Source: Anaerolineae bacterium
GTDB taxonomy: Bacteria; Chloroflexota; Anaerolineae; B4-G1
Direction: 5' to 3'
Assembly (NCBI GenBank): GCA_030612185.1
Contig: JAUWOI010000007.1
Location: 1-24,354 of the forward strand
DNA length: 24,354 bases
Shown piece by piece: positions 14,557 to 22,512 of the stretch. Position 1 is the first letter of the stretch. Every line of letters starts with the position of its first letter. Under the pieces are notes generated by a model. That model saw only the letters and a list, made by a program, of their open reading frames with translations, did not search any database and had not been told where the DNA came from. The position numbers and the translations under genes were made by a program.

Positions 14557-16662
14557 ATGACAACAAACCATCGTATCCAGACACCTATTCTGAAAGTCGA
14601 AAACCTGGCCATCTCGTATGAAACCCGCAAGGGCGACGTACAGGCCGTGCGCGATGTCTCCTTTGAGATCAACCGGGGCGAGGCCCACGGCATCGTCGGT
14701 GAATCAGGCTGTGGCAAGAGCACCATCGCCTTTGGCATCGTCAACTTCCTGGGCCGCAACGGTAAGATTGTGAATGGCAGTATTCTCTTCCAGGGACAGG
14801 AATTGCGCGGGCGGCCGGAGAGTGAGTTGCGCCACCTGCGTGGGGACCAGATCGCCATGGTCTACCAGGACCCCATGTCGGCGCTTAATCCATCTCTGCG
14901 CATTGGCGAGCAAATGAACGAGGTGCTGATCATCCACCGGGGGATGGAGAAAAAAGAGGCCAACCAAAACTGCATAGAGATGCTGAAGCAGGTGTACATG
15001 CCCGACCCCGAAGCGGTGATGGAACGGTATCCCCACCAACTCTCCGGCGGGCAGCAGCAGCGGGTGGTCATCGCCATGGCCCTGCTCAACAACCCGGCGC
15101 TCCTGATCATGGACGAGCCGACCACCGCCCTGGACGTGACAGTCGAGGCGGCCGTGCTGGACCTGATCGGCGACCTGCGGCGACACTTTGACACGGCCAT
15201 CATGTACATCAGTCACAACCTGGGTGTCGTTGCCCGCGTGTCCGAAAAGGTGGGGGTCATGTACGCCGGAGAGATGGTGGAACGCGCCTCCACGGAGGAC
15301 ATTTTTCTACATCCCATGCATCCCTACACCCAGGGACTCATGCGCTGCGTGCCCAAACTGGGCCTGAGCAAGGAATCGAGTTACCTGTACCCCATCCGCG
15401 GACGGGTTCCCTCCCCAGCCAACCTGCCTCCGGGCTGCATCTACGAGCCGCGCTGCGACTATGCCCGCGACGTGTGCCGGCAGAAACACCCCGAACTGCA
15501 CGCCTGGTCGCCCGGCCATTTTGCTCGCTGTCACCTTGTCTCAGAGATCGCCGGGACGGAATGGCAGCCGCCGGAGGGTATACTGCCCGACCTGGCGGTC
15601 TTGGCGGATCGGCGGGCCGAAGCGGAACCGATCCTGCGCGTCGCCGACCTCAAGACCTACTACGAACAGCCGAGCACCTCCGTGCTCAGCCTGTTCGGCC
15701 TGGGAGAGAAGAGATACGTCAAGGCAGTGGACGACGTCGGTTTCGAGTTGCCTAAGGGATGCACGTTGGGCGTGGTCGGCGAATCGGGCTGCGGCAAGAG
15801 CACGCTGGCCAAGACCATCGTCGGCCTGGAATCGCCCACCGATGGCAAAGTCGAGTTTATGGGATTCGACATCTCCGTGCCGGTGAAAAAGCGTGACCTT
15901 AAGTTGATCGAAGAACTGCAAATGGTCTTTCAGAACCCGGATTCCACCATGAACCCATCCTTCTCGGTGGGGCACCAGATCGGGCGGCCGCTGAAACGCT
16001 TCAAGACGGTGCCACGCGACCAGGTGCGGGGCGAGGTGATACGTTTGCTGGATGCGGTCAAGTTGAGCGCGGAGTATTACGACCGCTTGCCACGCCAGTT
16101 GAGCGGCGGCGAGAAGCAACGGGTGGGCATCGCCCGGGCCTTTGCCGCCCGGCCAGAGTTGGTGCTGTGCGACGAGCCAGTCTCGGCACTGGACGTGTCG
16201 GTGCAGGCCGCGGTGCTCAATTTGCTGCTGGAGATTCAGCGAGAGCAGGGCACGACCATGCTCTTCATCGCCCACGATCTGAGCGTCGTCCGTTTCTTCT
16301 CCGACTATGTGGCGGTGATGTACCTGGGGCAAATCTGTGAATATGGCCCGGCCGAGGCAATCTATGCACCGCCTTACCATCCCTACACCGAGGCACTGCT
16401 CTCGGCAGTGCCCATCCCCGACCCCACGGCAGAGCAGAAGCACATTCGACTGAGCGGCTCGGTGCCCAGCGCGCTCAATCCGCCCAGTGGCTGCCGCTTC
16501 CACACCCGTTGCCCGCGCAAGGTCGGCGAAATCTGTGAGACAGAAGCACCACCCTGGCGGAACGCCGGGGATGGGCACCGCATCTTTTGCCACATTCCGC
16601 TGGAGGAACTGCGCCAGATGGAAGCGGTGGTGACCATCGAGGAGGAGTCCAATGCTGGTTAA
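14557..16662 (+). CDS. Fused ABC ATPase of a peptide-type importer (DppD-DppF)
   Basis: A 701-residue protein with two complete ATPase halves, normally separate proteins of about 330 residues. The first half has Walker A GESGCGKST (48-56), signature LSGGQQQR, Walker B LLIMDEP; the second has GESGCGKST, LSGGEKQR and LVLCDEP. Each ends in the cysteine-containing extension of the OppD/DppF group (PPGCIYEPRCDYARDVC and PPSGCRFHTRC), which can hold an iron-sulfur cluster in some members. AAGGAG precedes ATG 14557. It powers the importer formed by the permeases and binding protein upstream. The reading frame overlaps the next gene by 11 bases, so the two are translationally linked. The fusion fixes a heterodimer in one chain; it is seen in other bacteria and is not unique. 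Confidence 0.92.
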   Translation: MTTNHRIQTPILKVENLAISYETRKGDVQAVRDVSFEINRGEAHGIVGESGCGKSTIAFGIVNFLGRNGKIVNGSILFQGQELRGRPESELRHLRGDQIAMVYQDPMSALNPSLRIGEQMNEVLIIHRGMEKKEANQNCIEMLKQVYMPDPEAVMERYPHQLSGGQQQRVVIAMALLNNPALLIMDEPTTALDVTVEAAVLDLIGDLRRHFDTAIMYISHNLGVVARVSEKVGVMYAGEMVERASTEDIFLHPMHPYTQGLMRCVPKLGLSKESSYLYPIRGRVPSPANLPPGCIYEPRCDYARDVCRQKHPELHAWSPGHFARCHLVSEIAGTEWQPPEGILPDLAVLADRRAEAEPILRVADLKTYYEQPSTSVLSLFGLGEKRYVKAVDDVGFELPKGCTLGVVGESGCGKSTLAKTIVGLESPTDGKVEFMGFDISVPVKKRDLKLIEELQMVFQNPDSTMNPSFSVGHQIGRPLKRFKTVPRDQVRGEVIRLLDAVKLSAEYYDRLPRQLSGGEKQRVGIARAFAARPELVLCDEPVSALDVSVQAAVLNLLLEIQREQGTTMLFIAHDLSVVRFFSDYVAVMYLGQICEYGPAEAIYAPPYHPYTEALLSAVPIPDPTAEQKHIRLSGSVPSALNPPSGCRFHTRCPRKVGEICETEAPPWRNAGDGHRIFCHIPLEELRQMEAVVTIEEESNAG

Positions 16663-17305
16663 GGATTACATGACCAGGCATCCGCTGATGGCGGAGCCGA
16701 CTATGTCCATCGTCGAAGCGCAACGTTACATGGGGGAGAACAACATCCGTCACCTGCCCGTCGTCGGCGATGGAAAACGTCTGTTGGGCCTGGTTACACG
16801 GCAGACGTTACTCATCGAGCCAGGAAAGTTGGGCAGCCTGGACGTGTGGGAGATTGCCCGTACCCTGTCCGGGCTTACCCTCGAGGACGTGATGACCAAG
16901 GCCGAGGACGTGATCACCACCGGGTCGGACATCACGATAGAAGAAGCAGCCCGCATCATGGTCGAGAACAAGATCGGCTGCCTGCCTGTGGTGGAGAAGG
17001 GCATCGTGATGGGCATCATCACGGAGATTGACCTGCTGGCCCTCACGATGGAGATGATGGCCACGCGAATACCCGGCGTGCGGGTGACGGTGCGTATGCC
17101 CAATGTGGAAGGCGAACTGGCCAAACTCGTCGGCGCCATCAGCGCGCAGGGTTGGGGGATACTGGCCTGCGGCGGCGCTCCGGCTCCCAAGGAGCCCGGC
17201 AAATGGGATGCAGTGGTCAAGATTCGTTACGTGCCCAAGGAGGAGATCGTTGTTGCCTTGGGGCAGATTGAAAGTCAAGAGATTGTAGACGTGCGCGAGA
17301 TTTAG
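16652..17305 (+). CDS. CBS-pair protein with ACT-like C-terminus (AcuB-like)
   Basis: A 217-residue cytoplasmic protein. Two CBS motifs are visible: about 1-60 (VKDYMTRHPLMAEPTMSIVEAQRYMGENNIRHLPVV) and 80-130 (VMTKAEDVITTGSDITIEEAARIMVENKIGCLPVV). The last 80 residues look like an ACT domain (VRVTVRMPNVEGELAKLVGAI). CBS pairs bind adenine nucleotides or S-adenosylmethionine, and ACT domains bind amino acids or similar, so this would be a sensor. It overlaps the importer ATPase by 11 bases, with GAGGAGG before ATG 16652. CBS domains regulate the ATPases of osmolyte importers such as OpuA; a similar job on this importer is plausible, though here the CBS unit is separate. The ligand is unknown. 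Confidence 0.85.
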   Translation: MLVKDYMTRHPLMAEPTMSIVEAQRYMGENNIRHLPVVGDGKRLLGLVTRQTLLIEPGKLGSLDVWEIARTLSGLTLEDVMTKAEDVITTGSDITIEEAARIMVENKIGCLPVVEKGIVMGIITEIDLLALTMEMMATRIPGVRVTVRMPNVEGELAKLVGAISAQGWGILACGGAPAPKEPGKWDAVVKIRYVPKEEIVVALGQIESQEIVDVREI

Positions 17306-17337
17306 GAGTCATGAGAGGTGGATGAAGGAGAAGTGGA

Positions 17338-17517
17338 ATGCCGAGTTTTGGTGTCTGGGAGTGGGGGATCATCCTGGTCATTGTGCTGGTGATCTTCGGC
17401 GCGAGCCGGCTGACGGACATAGGTAAGGGCCTAGGTGGGGCCATCAGTGAGTTCAAGAAGGCCGTACAGGAGGAACAAGACGAATCCGCCAGCGAACCAG
17501 GAGAAGAAGATACGTAG
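17338..17517 (+). CDS. tatA: TatA-type twin-arginine translocase subunit
   Basis: A small 59-residue protein. An N-terminal hydrophobic helix (WEWGIILVIVLVIFG) is followed by the hinge FGASRL and an amphipathic helix TDIGKGLGGAISEFKKAV, then an acidic tail. This is the TatA/E plan; the usual FG..RLP is FGASRLT here. AAGGAG stands seven bases before ATG 17338. TatA multimers form the pore that moves folded proteins with twin-arginine signals, with TatC as receptor; no tatC lies in the window. It is followed six bases later by a TatB-like gene, and the importer lipoprotein of this same locus carries a twin-arginine signal. Confidence 0.85.
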   Translation: MPSFGVWEWGIILVIVLVIFGASRLTDIGKGLGGAISEFKKAVQEEQDESASEPGEEDT

Positions 17518-17523
17518 GCGAGC

Positions 17524-18063
17524 ATGGATATCCTGAAGAACTTCAACTGGATCGAACTGCTGTTTATCCTTGTCCTGGGGATACTCCTGTTCGGTCCAGA
17601 CAGGCTGCCCGCGATCGGCGCCAAACTGGGCTCCTATGCCCACGCACTGCAGAGTCTATCCGGTCAGTTCATGGCTCAGTGGTGGGAGGAGGCAGGGGTC
17701 GCTGATGTGACACGCGAGGGCACAGACGTTGTGGCCACTGTGCGCGAGGCCGTTGCCGAGGTGAGGGGCGCGGTCCGGCCAATTAAGGAAGCGGCAGCGG
17801 CGGTCGCACCTGAGGTGATGGGCGCAGTCCGGCCAATCGAGGAGGCGGCAGCGGCGGTCGTGTCTGAAGCACAGATCCCAGCGCCGATCATCGGGGACAC
17901 CAGTCACAAGCCGTTGCCACGGGTTTCATCAGAGGAAACGGAGGGTGGCCTGCAGGAGCGAGCGTTGGTCGAACGTATGGCGGAACTGGAGAAGCAGATG
18001 CGCGAATTGCAGACAGCACTGACGCGTCTGGAGACGGAACGGGGCGTGGCGCTGAGCGGATAA
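17524..18063 (+). CDS. tatB: TatB-like twin-arginine translocase subunit
   Basis: A 179-residue membrane protein. The N-terminal helix (IELLFILVLGILLFG) runs into FGPDRLPAIGAKLG, the typical TatB hinge and amphipathic helix. The long tail holds two 18-residue tandem repeats (GAVRPIKEAAAAVAPEVM / GAVRPIEEAAAAVVSEAQ) and a C-terminal coiled coil (VERMAELEKQMRELQTALTRLE). TatB works with TatC in signal recognition. Length and FGP motif fit TatB better than TatA, but the split is not sharp in bacteria outside proteobacteria. It follows tatA by six bases and precedes the PrpD-like gene by 12, so all three are probably one transcript. Confidence 0.8.
   Translation: MDILKNFNWIELLFILVLGILLFGPDRLPAIGAKLGSYAHALQSLSGQFMAQWWEEAGVADVTREGTDVVATVREAVAEVRGAVRPIKEAAAAVAPEVMGAVRPIEEAAAAVVSEAQIPAPIIGDTSHKPLPRVSSEETEGGLQERALVERMAELEKQMRELQTALTRLETERGVALSG
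17767..17874 (+). repeat. 54-bp tandem repeat within the TatB-like gene
   Basis: GGCGCGGTCCGGCCAAT at 17767 and GGCGCAGTCCGGCCAAT at 17821 start two units 54 bp apart, each encoding one 18-residue GAVRPI-EAAAAV unit. The repeat keeps the reading frame and lengthens the Ala-rich tail. Confidence 0.75.
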
Positions 18064-18075
18064 GCCGACGATAGT

Positions 18076-19404
18076 ATGATTGGCCGCATCATAGACTTCA
18101 TCCACAACCTGACCTGGGCCGACGTGCCGCCCGATGTGCAACACATGGGGGCCCGTTGCGTGCTTGACTTGAGCGGTACGCTGGTAGCCGGACAGGCCAC
18201 GGAATTGAGCCGCCTCGTGCGGGACGTGACGGCAGCCGTCTACGGCGGGGACGAGGCCACGCTGCTGCTCGACGGGCGGCGGGTGAGCGCGCCAGGGGCA
18301 GCGTTGGCCAATGGTATGACCATTGACGCGATGGACATACACGACGGCTACCGGCCCTGCAAGGGACACGCAGGGGTGAACGTCTTTCCGGCGGCGCTGG
18401 CTCTGGGCGAGGTTACGGGCTGGCGCGGCGAGGACTTCGTGACAGGACTGGTAGTCGGCTACGAGGTCGCGCTGCGAGCCGGGGTATCACTGCATCGCAC
18501 CGCCAGCGATTACCACACCTCCGGCGCGTGGGGAGCGCTTGGCTCGGCGGCGGTCTCGGCCCGTGCGCTTGGTTTGGATGCGGCGCAGGCTCGCCACGCA
18601 TTGGGTATTGCTGAGTATCATGGCCCGCGCTCGCCAATGATGCGCTGCGTTGACCATCCGACGATGGTCAAAGATGGCTCCGGCTGGGGCAGTATGACCG
18701 GCGTATTGGCCGGGCGACTGGCGGCGGCGGGCTTTACGGGGGCGCCGGCGCTCACAGTGGAAGGCGACGACGTGGCCTCCGTATGGGCCAGCCTCGGCCA
18801 GGTTTGGCTGATGCGCAATTTGTACTTCAAGCCCTATGCCTGCTGCCGCTGGGCACAGCCAGCCGTCAGGGGCGTGCTCTCTCTGGCCACCGAGCATCAC
18901 CTCGCACCCAACGACATCGCCAAAATCGAAGTACACACATTCGAGGCGGCGACCCGTCTCGCTGTGGCCCACCCCGCTAACACAGAGCAGGCACAATACA
19001 GCCTGCCCTACCCAGTGGCGGCAACCCTCGTTGACGGTCGACTTGACCCTGAACAGGTGACTGAGCCACGCATTTTCGACGAAGCCATACTACGCCTGGC
19101 CGATAGGGTCACGATGGCGGTGGACGAACCGCTGGAAGCGCGTTTTCCGGCCGAGGCATTGGCGCGGGTCACCCTGTACAGCGTGGACAGGAACCGCTTC
19201 GAGTCAGAAATCTGCGGCGCGCGTGGCGACCCAACCGATCCGCTAAGCGACGCTGAGTTAACAAACAAGTTCAACCGCCTGGCCGGTGCTCATCTCGCCG
19301 CCGACCGCGTGGACGCACTGCGCGAGACATGCTGGGACTGTGCAGGGCTCGACGACGTGCGGCAACTCATAGCGTTGTTGGAGCCGCCGCCTGATAAGCA
19401 GTGA
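18076..19404 (+). CDS. MmgE/PrpD family protein
   Basis: A 442-residue protein of the family that includes 2-methylcitrate dehydratase (PrpD), cis-aconitate decarboxylase and iminodisuccinate epimerase; typical length is 440-490. The family region is clear at GMTIDAMDIHDGYRPCKGHAGVNVFPAALALGE and at FKPYACCRWAQPAV. No prpB or prpC lies nearby, so a methylcitrate-cycle role is unlikely. In this setting it may dehydrate, decarboxylate or epimerise the carbon skeleton left after demethylation or amide cleavage; that is inference. ATG 18076 gives the expected N-terminus, although no clear ribosome-binding site is visible; translation may be coupled to tatB, which ends 12 bases earlier. Confidence 0.87.
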   Translation: MIGRIIDFIHNLTWADVPPDVQHMGARCVLDLSGTLVAGQATELSRLVRDVTAAVYGGDEATLLLDGRRVSAPGAALANGMTIDAMDIHDGYRPCKGHAGVNVFPAALALGEVTGWRGEDFVTGLVVGYEVALRAGVSLHRTASDYHTSGAWGALGSAAVSARALGLDAAQARHALGIAEYHGPRSPMMRCVDHPTMVKDGSGWGSMTGVLAGRLAAAGFTGAPALTVEGDDVASVWASLGQVWLMRNLYFKPYACCRWAQPAVRGVLSLATEHHLAPNDIAKIEVHTFEAATRLAVAHPANTEQAQYSLPYPVAATLVDGRLDPEQVTEPRIFDEAILRLADRVTMAVDEPLEARFPAEALARVTLYSVDRNRFESEICGARGDPTDPLSDAELTNKFNRLAGAHLAADRVDALRETCWDCAGLDDVRQLIALLEPPPDKQ

Positions 19405-19446
19405 GCATGCCAAGATGAACATAACTATTGGAGGAAATAAAACGTC

Positions 19447-20292
19447 ATGGAAACAGTTCTCACAGGAACAAGAGGCACCGTCCGTATTGCTCCCGACCGC
19501 CCTACGGTACTTATCGGCGAGCGCATCAATCCCACCGGGCGCAAGAGACTGGCGGCCGCGTTGGTCGCGGGCAACGTCGAGATTGTCAAGGACGAGGCAC
19601 TGGCTCAGATAGTCGCCGGCGCCGATGTGATTGACGTGAACGTGGGCGCGGCCGGCGTGGACCAGGTAGCACTGCTGCCCCGCGCTGTGAAGATGGTCCA
19701 GGAAGTGGTGGAGGTTCCCATCAGCATTGACACACCGGACCACGCAGCATTAGCGGCTGCGTTGAAAGTCTACCAGGGCAAGCCGCTGGTCAACTCAGTC
19801 AACGGCGAAGAGAAGAACCTGAGCCGCGTGCTGCCACTGGTGGCCGAGCACGAGGCAGCGGTCATCGGCCTGTGCATGGACAACGATGGCATCCCCAACG
19901 ATCCGCAGAAACGATTGGAGATCGCCCGCAAGATCGTCGAGCGCGCCGAGGACCTGGGCATCCCCCGCGAGGATGTGCTGATTGACTGCCTGGCCCTGAC
20001 TGTCGGCGCCGACTCAAAAGCCGCGCTGGTCACACTGGAGACCATTCGCCTGGTCAGGGCCGAACTAGGGGTCAACATGACGCTGGGGGCCAGCAACGTC
20101 TCTTTCGGGCTACCTGATCGTGAGGTGGTCAACTGGGCATTCCTGGCCATAGCCATCCGGGAGGGCGTCAACGCTCCCATCGTCAACGCGGACCGGGTCA
20201 GACAGGCCATCCTGGCAGTGGACGTGCTCCTGGGGCGGGACGATTTCGCGATGAGATACATCAAGGGCTACCGCAGGAAGCGAAGGAAGTAG
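19447..20292 (+). CDS. Methyltetrahydrofolate:corrinoid methyltransferase
   Basis: A 281-residue enzyme of the pterin-binding (MtgA/AcsE-like) family. The core motifs are IGERINPTGRKRL, DVIDVNVG, ISIDTPD, LVNSVNGE and TLGASNVSFGLP, a TIM barrel binding the folate. In glycine betaine and related demethylation systems such an enzyme takes the methyl group from the methylated corrinoid protein and gives it to tetrahydrofolate. Its position directly before a corrinoid protein and two MttB homologues fits that role. GGAGG (19430-19434) stands 12 bases before ATG 19447, rather far but no better start is seen. The stop codon lies inside an AGTAGATT array. A reverse flow, from methyl-folate to corrinoid, is chemically possible. 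Confidence 0.88.
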   Translation: METVLTGTRGTVRIAPDRPTVLIGERINPTGRKRLAAALVAGNVEIVKDEALAQIVAGADVIDVNVGAAGVDQVALLPRAVKMVQEVVEVPISIDTPDHAALAAALKVYQGKPLVNSVNGEEKNLSRVLPLVAEHEAAVIGLCMDNDGIPNDPQKRLEIARKIVERAEDLGIPREDVLIDCLALTVGADSKAALVTLETIRLVRAELGVNMTLGASNVSFGLPDREVVNWAFLAIAIREGVNAPIVNADRVRQAILAVDVLLGRDDFAMRYIKGYRRKRRK

Positions 20293-20327
20293 ATTAGTAG
20301 ATTAGTAGATTGGTACATTGGTAGATC
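20288..20327 (+). repeat. AGTAGATT octamer array at the 3' end of the methyltransferase gene
   Basis: Three exact AGTAGATT units (20288-20295, 20296-20303, 20304-20311) are followed by GGTACATT and GGTAGATC. The TAG stop of the preceding gene (20290-20292) is part of the first unit. Confidence 0.75.
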
Positions 20328-20368
20328 GGTCTCCGGTATACCAGCCCACGAGAAAGGACACATAATCA

Positions 20369-21004
20369 ATGACAGACATACTCAAGCAAATCACAGAGAA
20401 ACTGTACGACGGTGAAGATGGGGCAGTTGCCGAACTGACGCAAAAGGCGCTTGATGAAGGACTGACGCCGGCGGAGGTGCTCAAGGGAGGGCTGCTCGTT
20501 GGGATGGACCAGGTCGGCGTGGACTTCCGGGACGGCGAGTTGTTTGTACCCGAGGTGCTCATCGCTGCCCGTGCTATGCGTGCTGGCATGAACATCCTGC
20601 GTCCACTGTTGGCCGAGGGCGATGTGCCGTTGGCTGGCAAGGTCATCATAGGCACCGTCGAGGGCGACCTGCACGACATCGGCAAGAACCTGGTAATGAT
20701 GATGTTGGAGGGCGGTGGTTTCGAGATCGTGGATCTGGGCACCAATATCCCTCCCGACAAGTTCATCGAGGCCGTCAAGACGGAGCAGCCGCACCTGATC
20801 GGCATGTCGGCGCTGCTGACCACCACTATGCCGGCGATGAAACACACGATTGACGCGCTGGTGGAAGCCGGTCTGCGAGAGAAGGTCAAAGTGATGATCG
20901 GTGGTGCACCAGTCACCCGGGCCTTCGCCGATGAGATCGGCGCCGACGGTTATGCGCCCGACGCGGCTTCAGCGGTCGAACTGGCGCGATCGCTGGTTGG
21001 ATAG
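20369..21004 (+). CDS. Corrinoid protein of a methyltransferase system (MttC/MtbC-like)
   Basis: A 211-residue methyl carrier. Residues 1-88 form the helical cap (KALDEGLTPAEVLKGGLLVGMDQVG...ELFVPEVLIAARAM). The B12 domain follows, with the cobalt-ligating motif D100-L-H102-D-I-G105 and the later SALLTTTM and GGAPV loops, all in the expected order. The cobalt accepts a methyl group from an MttB-type enzyme and delivers it to the folate enzyme upstream. AAAGGA lies ten bases before ATG 20369, and MttB follows 11 bases after the stop, so the trio is compact. No RamA-type reactivating protein is in the window; it would have to come from elsewhere. Confidence 0.93.
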   Translation: MTDILKQITEKLYDGEDGAVAELTQKALDEGLTPAEVLKGGLLVGMDQVGVDFRDGELFVPEVLIAARAMRAGMNILRPLLAEGDVPLAGKVIIGTVEGDLHDIGKNLVMMMLEGGGFEIVDLGTNIPPDKFIEAVKTEQPHLIGMSALLTTTMPAMKHTIDALVEAGLREKVKVMIGGAPVTRAFADEIGADGYAPDAASAVELARSLVG

Positions 21005-21015
21005 TTAGGTGACAT

Positions 21016-22479
21016 ATGGCTAGAAAACATCGAGGACCGGGCAAGGGACTGGTCGGCGGGCGGTACAAGCCGCTGACCGATGAGCAGGTAAGACGAATCC
21101 ACCAAGCATCGCTGGCAATCCTAGAGCGCACCGGCGTGCAGGTAGAGGAGCCGGAGGCACTGCGGCTGTTCACAGAGGCTGGGACAGACGTAGACGGCAA
21201 TCGGGTGCGGCTGTCGCAGTCTCTCATCGAGGACACGCTGGACAAAGCACCCTCGCGGGTGGTGCTGGCCGGCCGCAACCCGGATAACGACCTCATCCTG
21301 GAGGGAGCGCGAGTCCACATCGGCACCGGCGGCGCGGCACTGCAGGTGCTCGATCTGGAGACGAGCAAAATCCGCAAGGCAGTACTCCGGGACGTGGCTG
21401 ACATGGCCCGCATCGTGGACGCGCTGGACAACATCCACTTCTATCTCATCCCCATCTACCCCACCGACATGTCGAAAGAGAACGTGGAAATCAACAAGTA
21501 CTATGCCTCCCTGGCGAACACCACCAAGCACGTCCAGGCTGGCGTCTACACCATCCAGGGCATCCGCGACGTGGTGGAGATGTGTGAGCGCATCTCAGGC
21601 GGCCCTAAGCCATTGCGCGAGCGCCCCATCGTCTCCTTCATCACCAGTTGGATGGTCAGCCCGCTCAAGTTCGACGCTGGCGTGACGACGCTGCTGATCG
21701 AGTGCTGCCGGCAACGTGTGCCGGTCGTGCTTTCGGCCGCGCCGATGGCCGGATCGACCGCGCCGGTCACGATGGCCGGGATGCTGGCCCAGTTGAACGC
21801 CGAGCAACTGGCCGGGCTGGCACTGACCCAACTGGCGCAGCCCGGCTGCCCTGTTCTCATCGGCCCCATCCCTGCCACAGCCGACATGCGCAGCGGCAAG
21901 TATCTAAGCGGCTCGGTAGAATTGGGGCTGTGCAACGCCGCCATCACCCAACTGGCCCACTTCTACGAAGTGCCCATCTACAACAGCGCCGGCATGACCG
22001 AGGCCAAAATCCCGGACATCCAGGCGGGCATGGAGAAGGCACAGTCGGTCATCCAGGTCGCGCTGGCCGGGGCCAACTTCATCCACCATGCGGCGGGTAT
22101 GCTGGAGGATATGTCCACCATCGCCTACGAGCAGTTCGTGATTGATAACGAGTTGCTGGGCATGGCGATGCGCGCCGTGCGAGGCATCGAGGTGAACGAC
22201 GACACACTGGCGCTCGACGTGATAAACCAGGTCGGTCCGGGTGGCCACTATCTGATGGAAGAGCACACAATGCGCTACATGCGCACCGAACTCTACTACC
22301 CCTCGGCCGTTTTCGACCGGCAGGGACGAGAGAGGTGGGAAGAGGCCGGCGGTACCGATGCCTGGACGCGGGCCAAAGAGATCGCGCGCCGCATCCTGGC
22401 GGAGCACCAGCCGGAGCCGCTGGATCCGCAGGTGGACGCGTGGATCCGGGAGCGGCACGCCGATACGTTGATACTGTGA
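21016..22479 (+). CDS. MttB-family corrinoid methyltransferase, non-pyrrolysine (first copy)
   Basis: A 487-residue enzyme of the trimethylamine methyltransferase (MttB) superfamily. The N-terminus (KPLTDEQVRRIHQASLAILERTGVQV) and the end (DAWTRAKEIARRILAEHQPEPL) are typical, and the barrel holds PMAGSTAPVTMAGMLAQLN. The frame is open throughout, with no internal amber codon, so pyrrolysine is absent, as in MtgB (glycine betaine), MtpB (proline betaine) and MtcB (carnitine) relatives. Such enzymes move a methyl group from a quaternary amine to the corrinoid protein. AGGTGA precedes ATG 21016 and the corrinoid gene ends 11 bases before. The substrate is not predictable from sequence alone. Confidence 0.9.
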   Translation: MARKHRGPGKGLVGGRYKPLTDEQVRRIHQASLAILERTGVQVEEPEALRLFTEAGTDVDGNRVRLSQSLIEDTLDKAPSRVVLAGRNPDNDLILEGARVHIGTGGAALQVLDLETSKIRKAVLRDVADMARIVDALDNIHFYLIPIYPTDMSKENVEINKYYASLANTTKHVQAGVYTIQGIRDVVEMCERISGGPKPLRERPIVSFITSWMVSPLKFDAGVTTLLIECCRQRVPVVLSAAPMAGSTAPVTMAGMLAQLNAEQLAGLALTQLAQPGCPVLIGPIPATADMRSGKYLSGSVELGLCNAAITQLAHFYEVPIYNSAGMTEAKIPDIQAGMEKAQSVIQVALAGANFIHHAAGMLEDMSTIAYEQFVIDNELLGMAMRAVRGIEVNDDTLALDVINQVGPGGHYLMEEHTMRYMRTELYYPSAVFDRQGRERWEEAGGTDAWTRAKEIARRILAEHQPEPLDPQVDAWIRERHADTLIL

Positions 22480-22512
22480 GGTAATACGTTTCACGATTGG
22501 AGGTAACACCCT

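Noticed and set aside
15541..16593. 350-codon open frame opposite the fused ATPase gene
   Set aside because: It lies antisense to the second ATPase half with its Walker and signature motifs, and has no family features of its own.
18076..19404. Methylcitrate-cycle role for the PrpD-like gene
   Set aside because: No prpB, prpC or related gene is nearby, and the family covers several other reactions, so the prpD symbol was not used.
20293..20368. Cobalamin riboswitch before the corrinoid gene
   Set aside because: The gap is only 76 bases, half of it the AGTAGATT array, too short for a B12 aptamer, and no B12-box-like sequence is seen.
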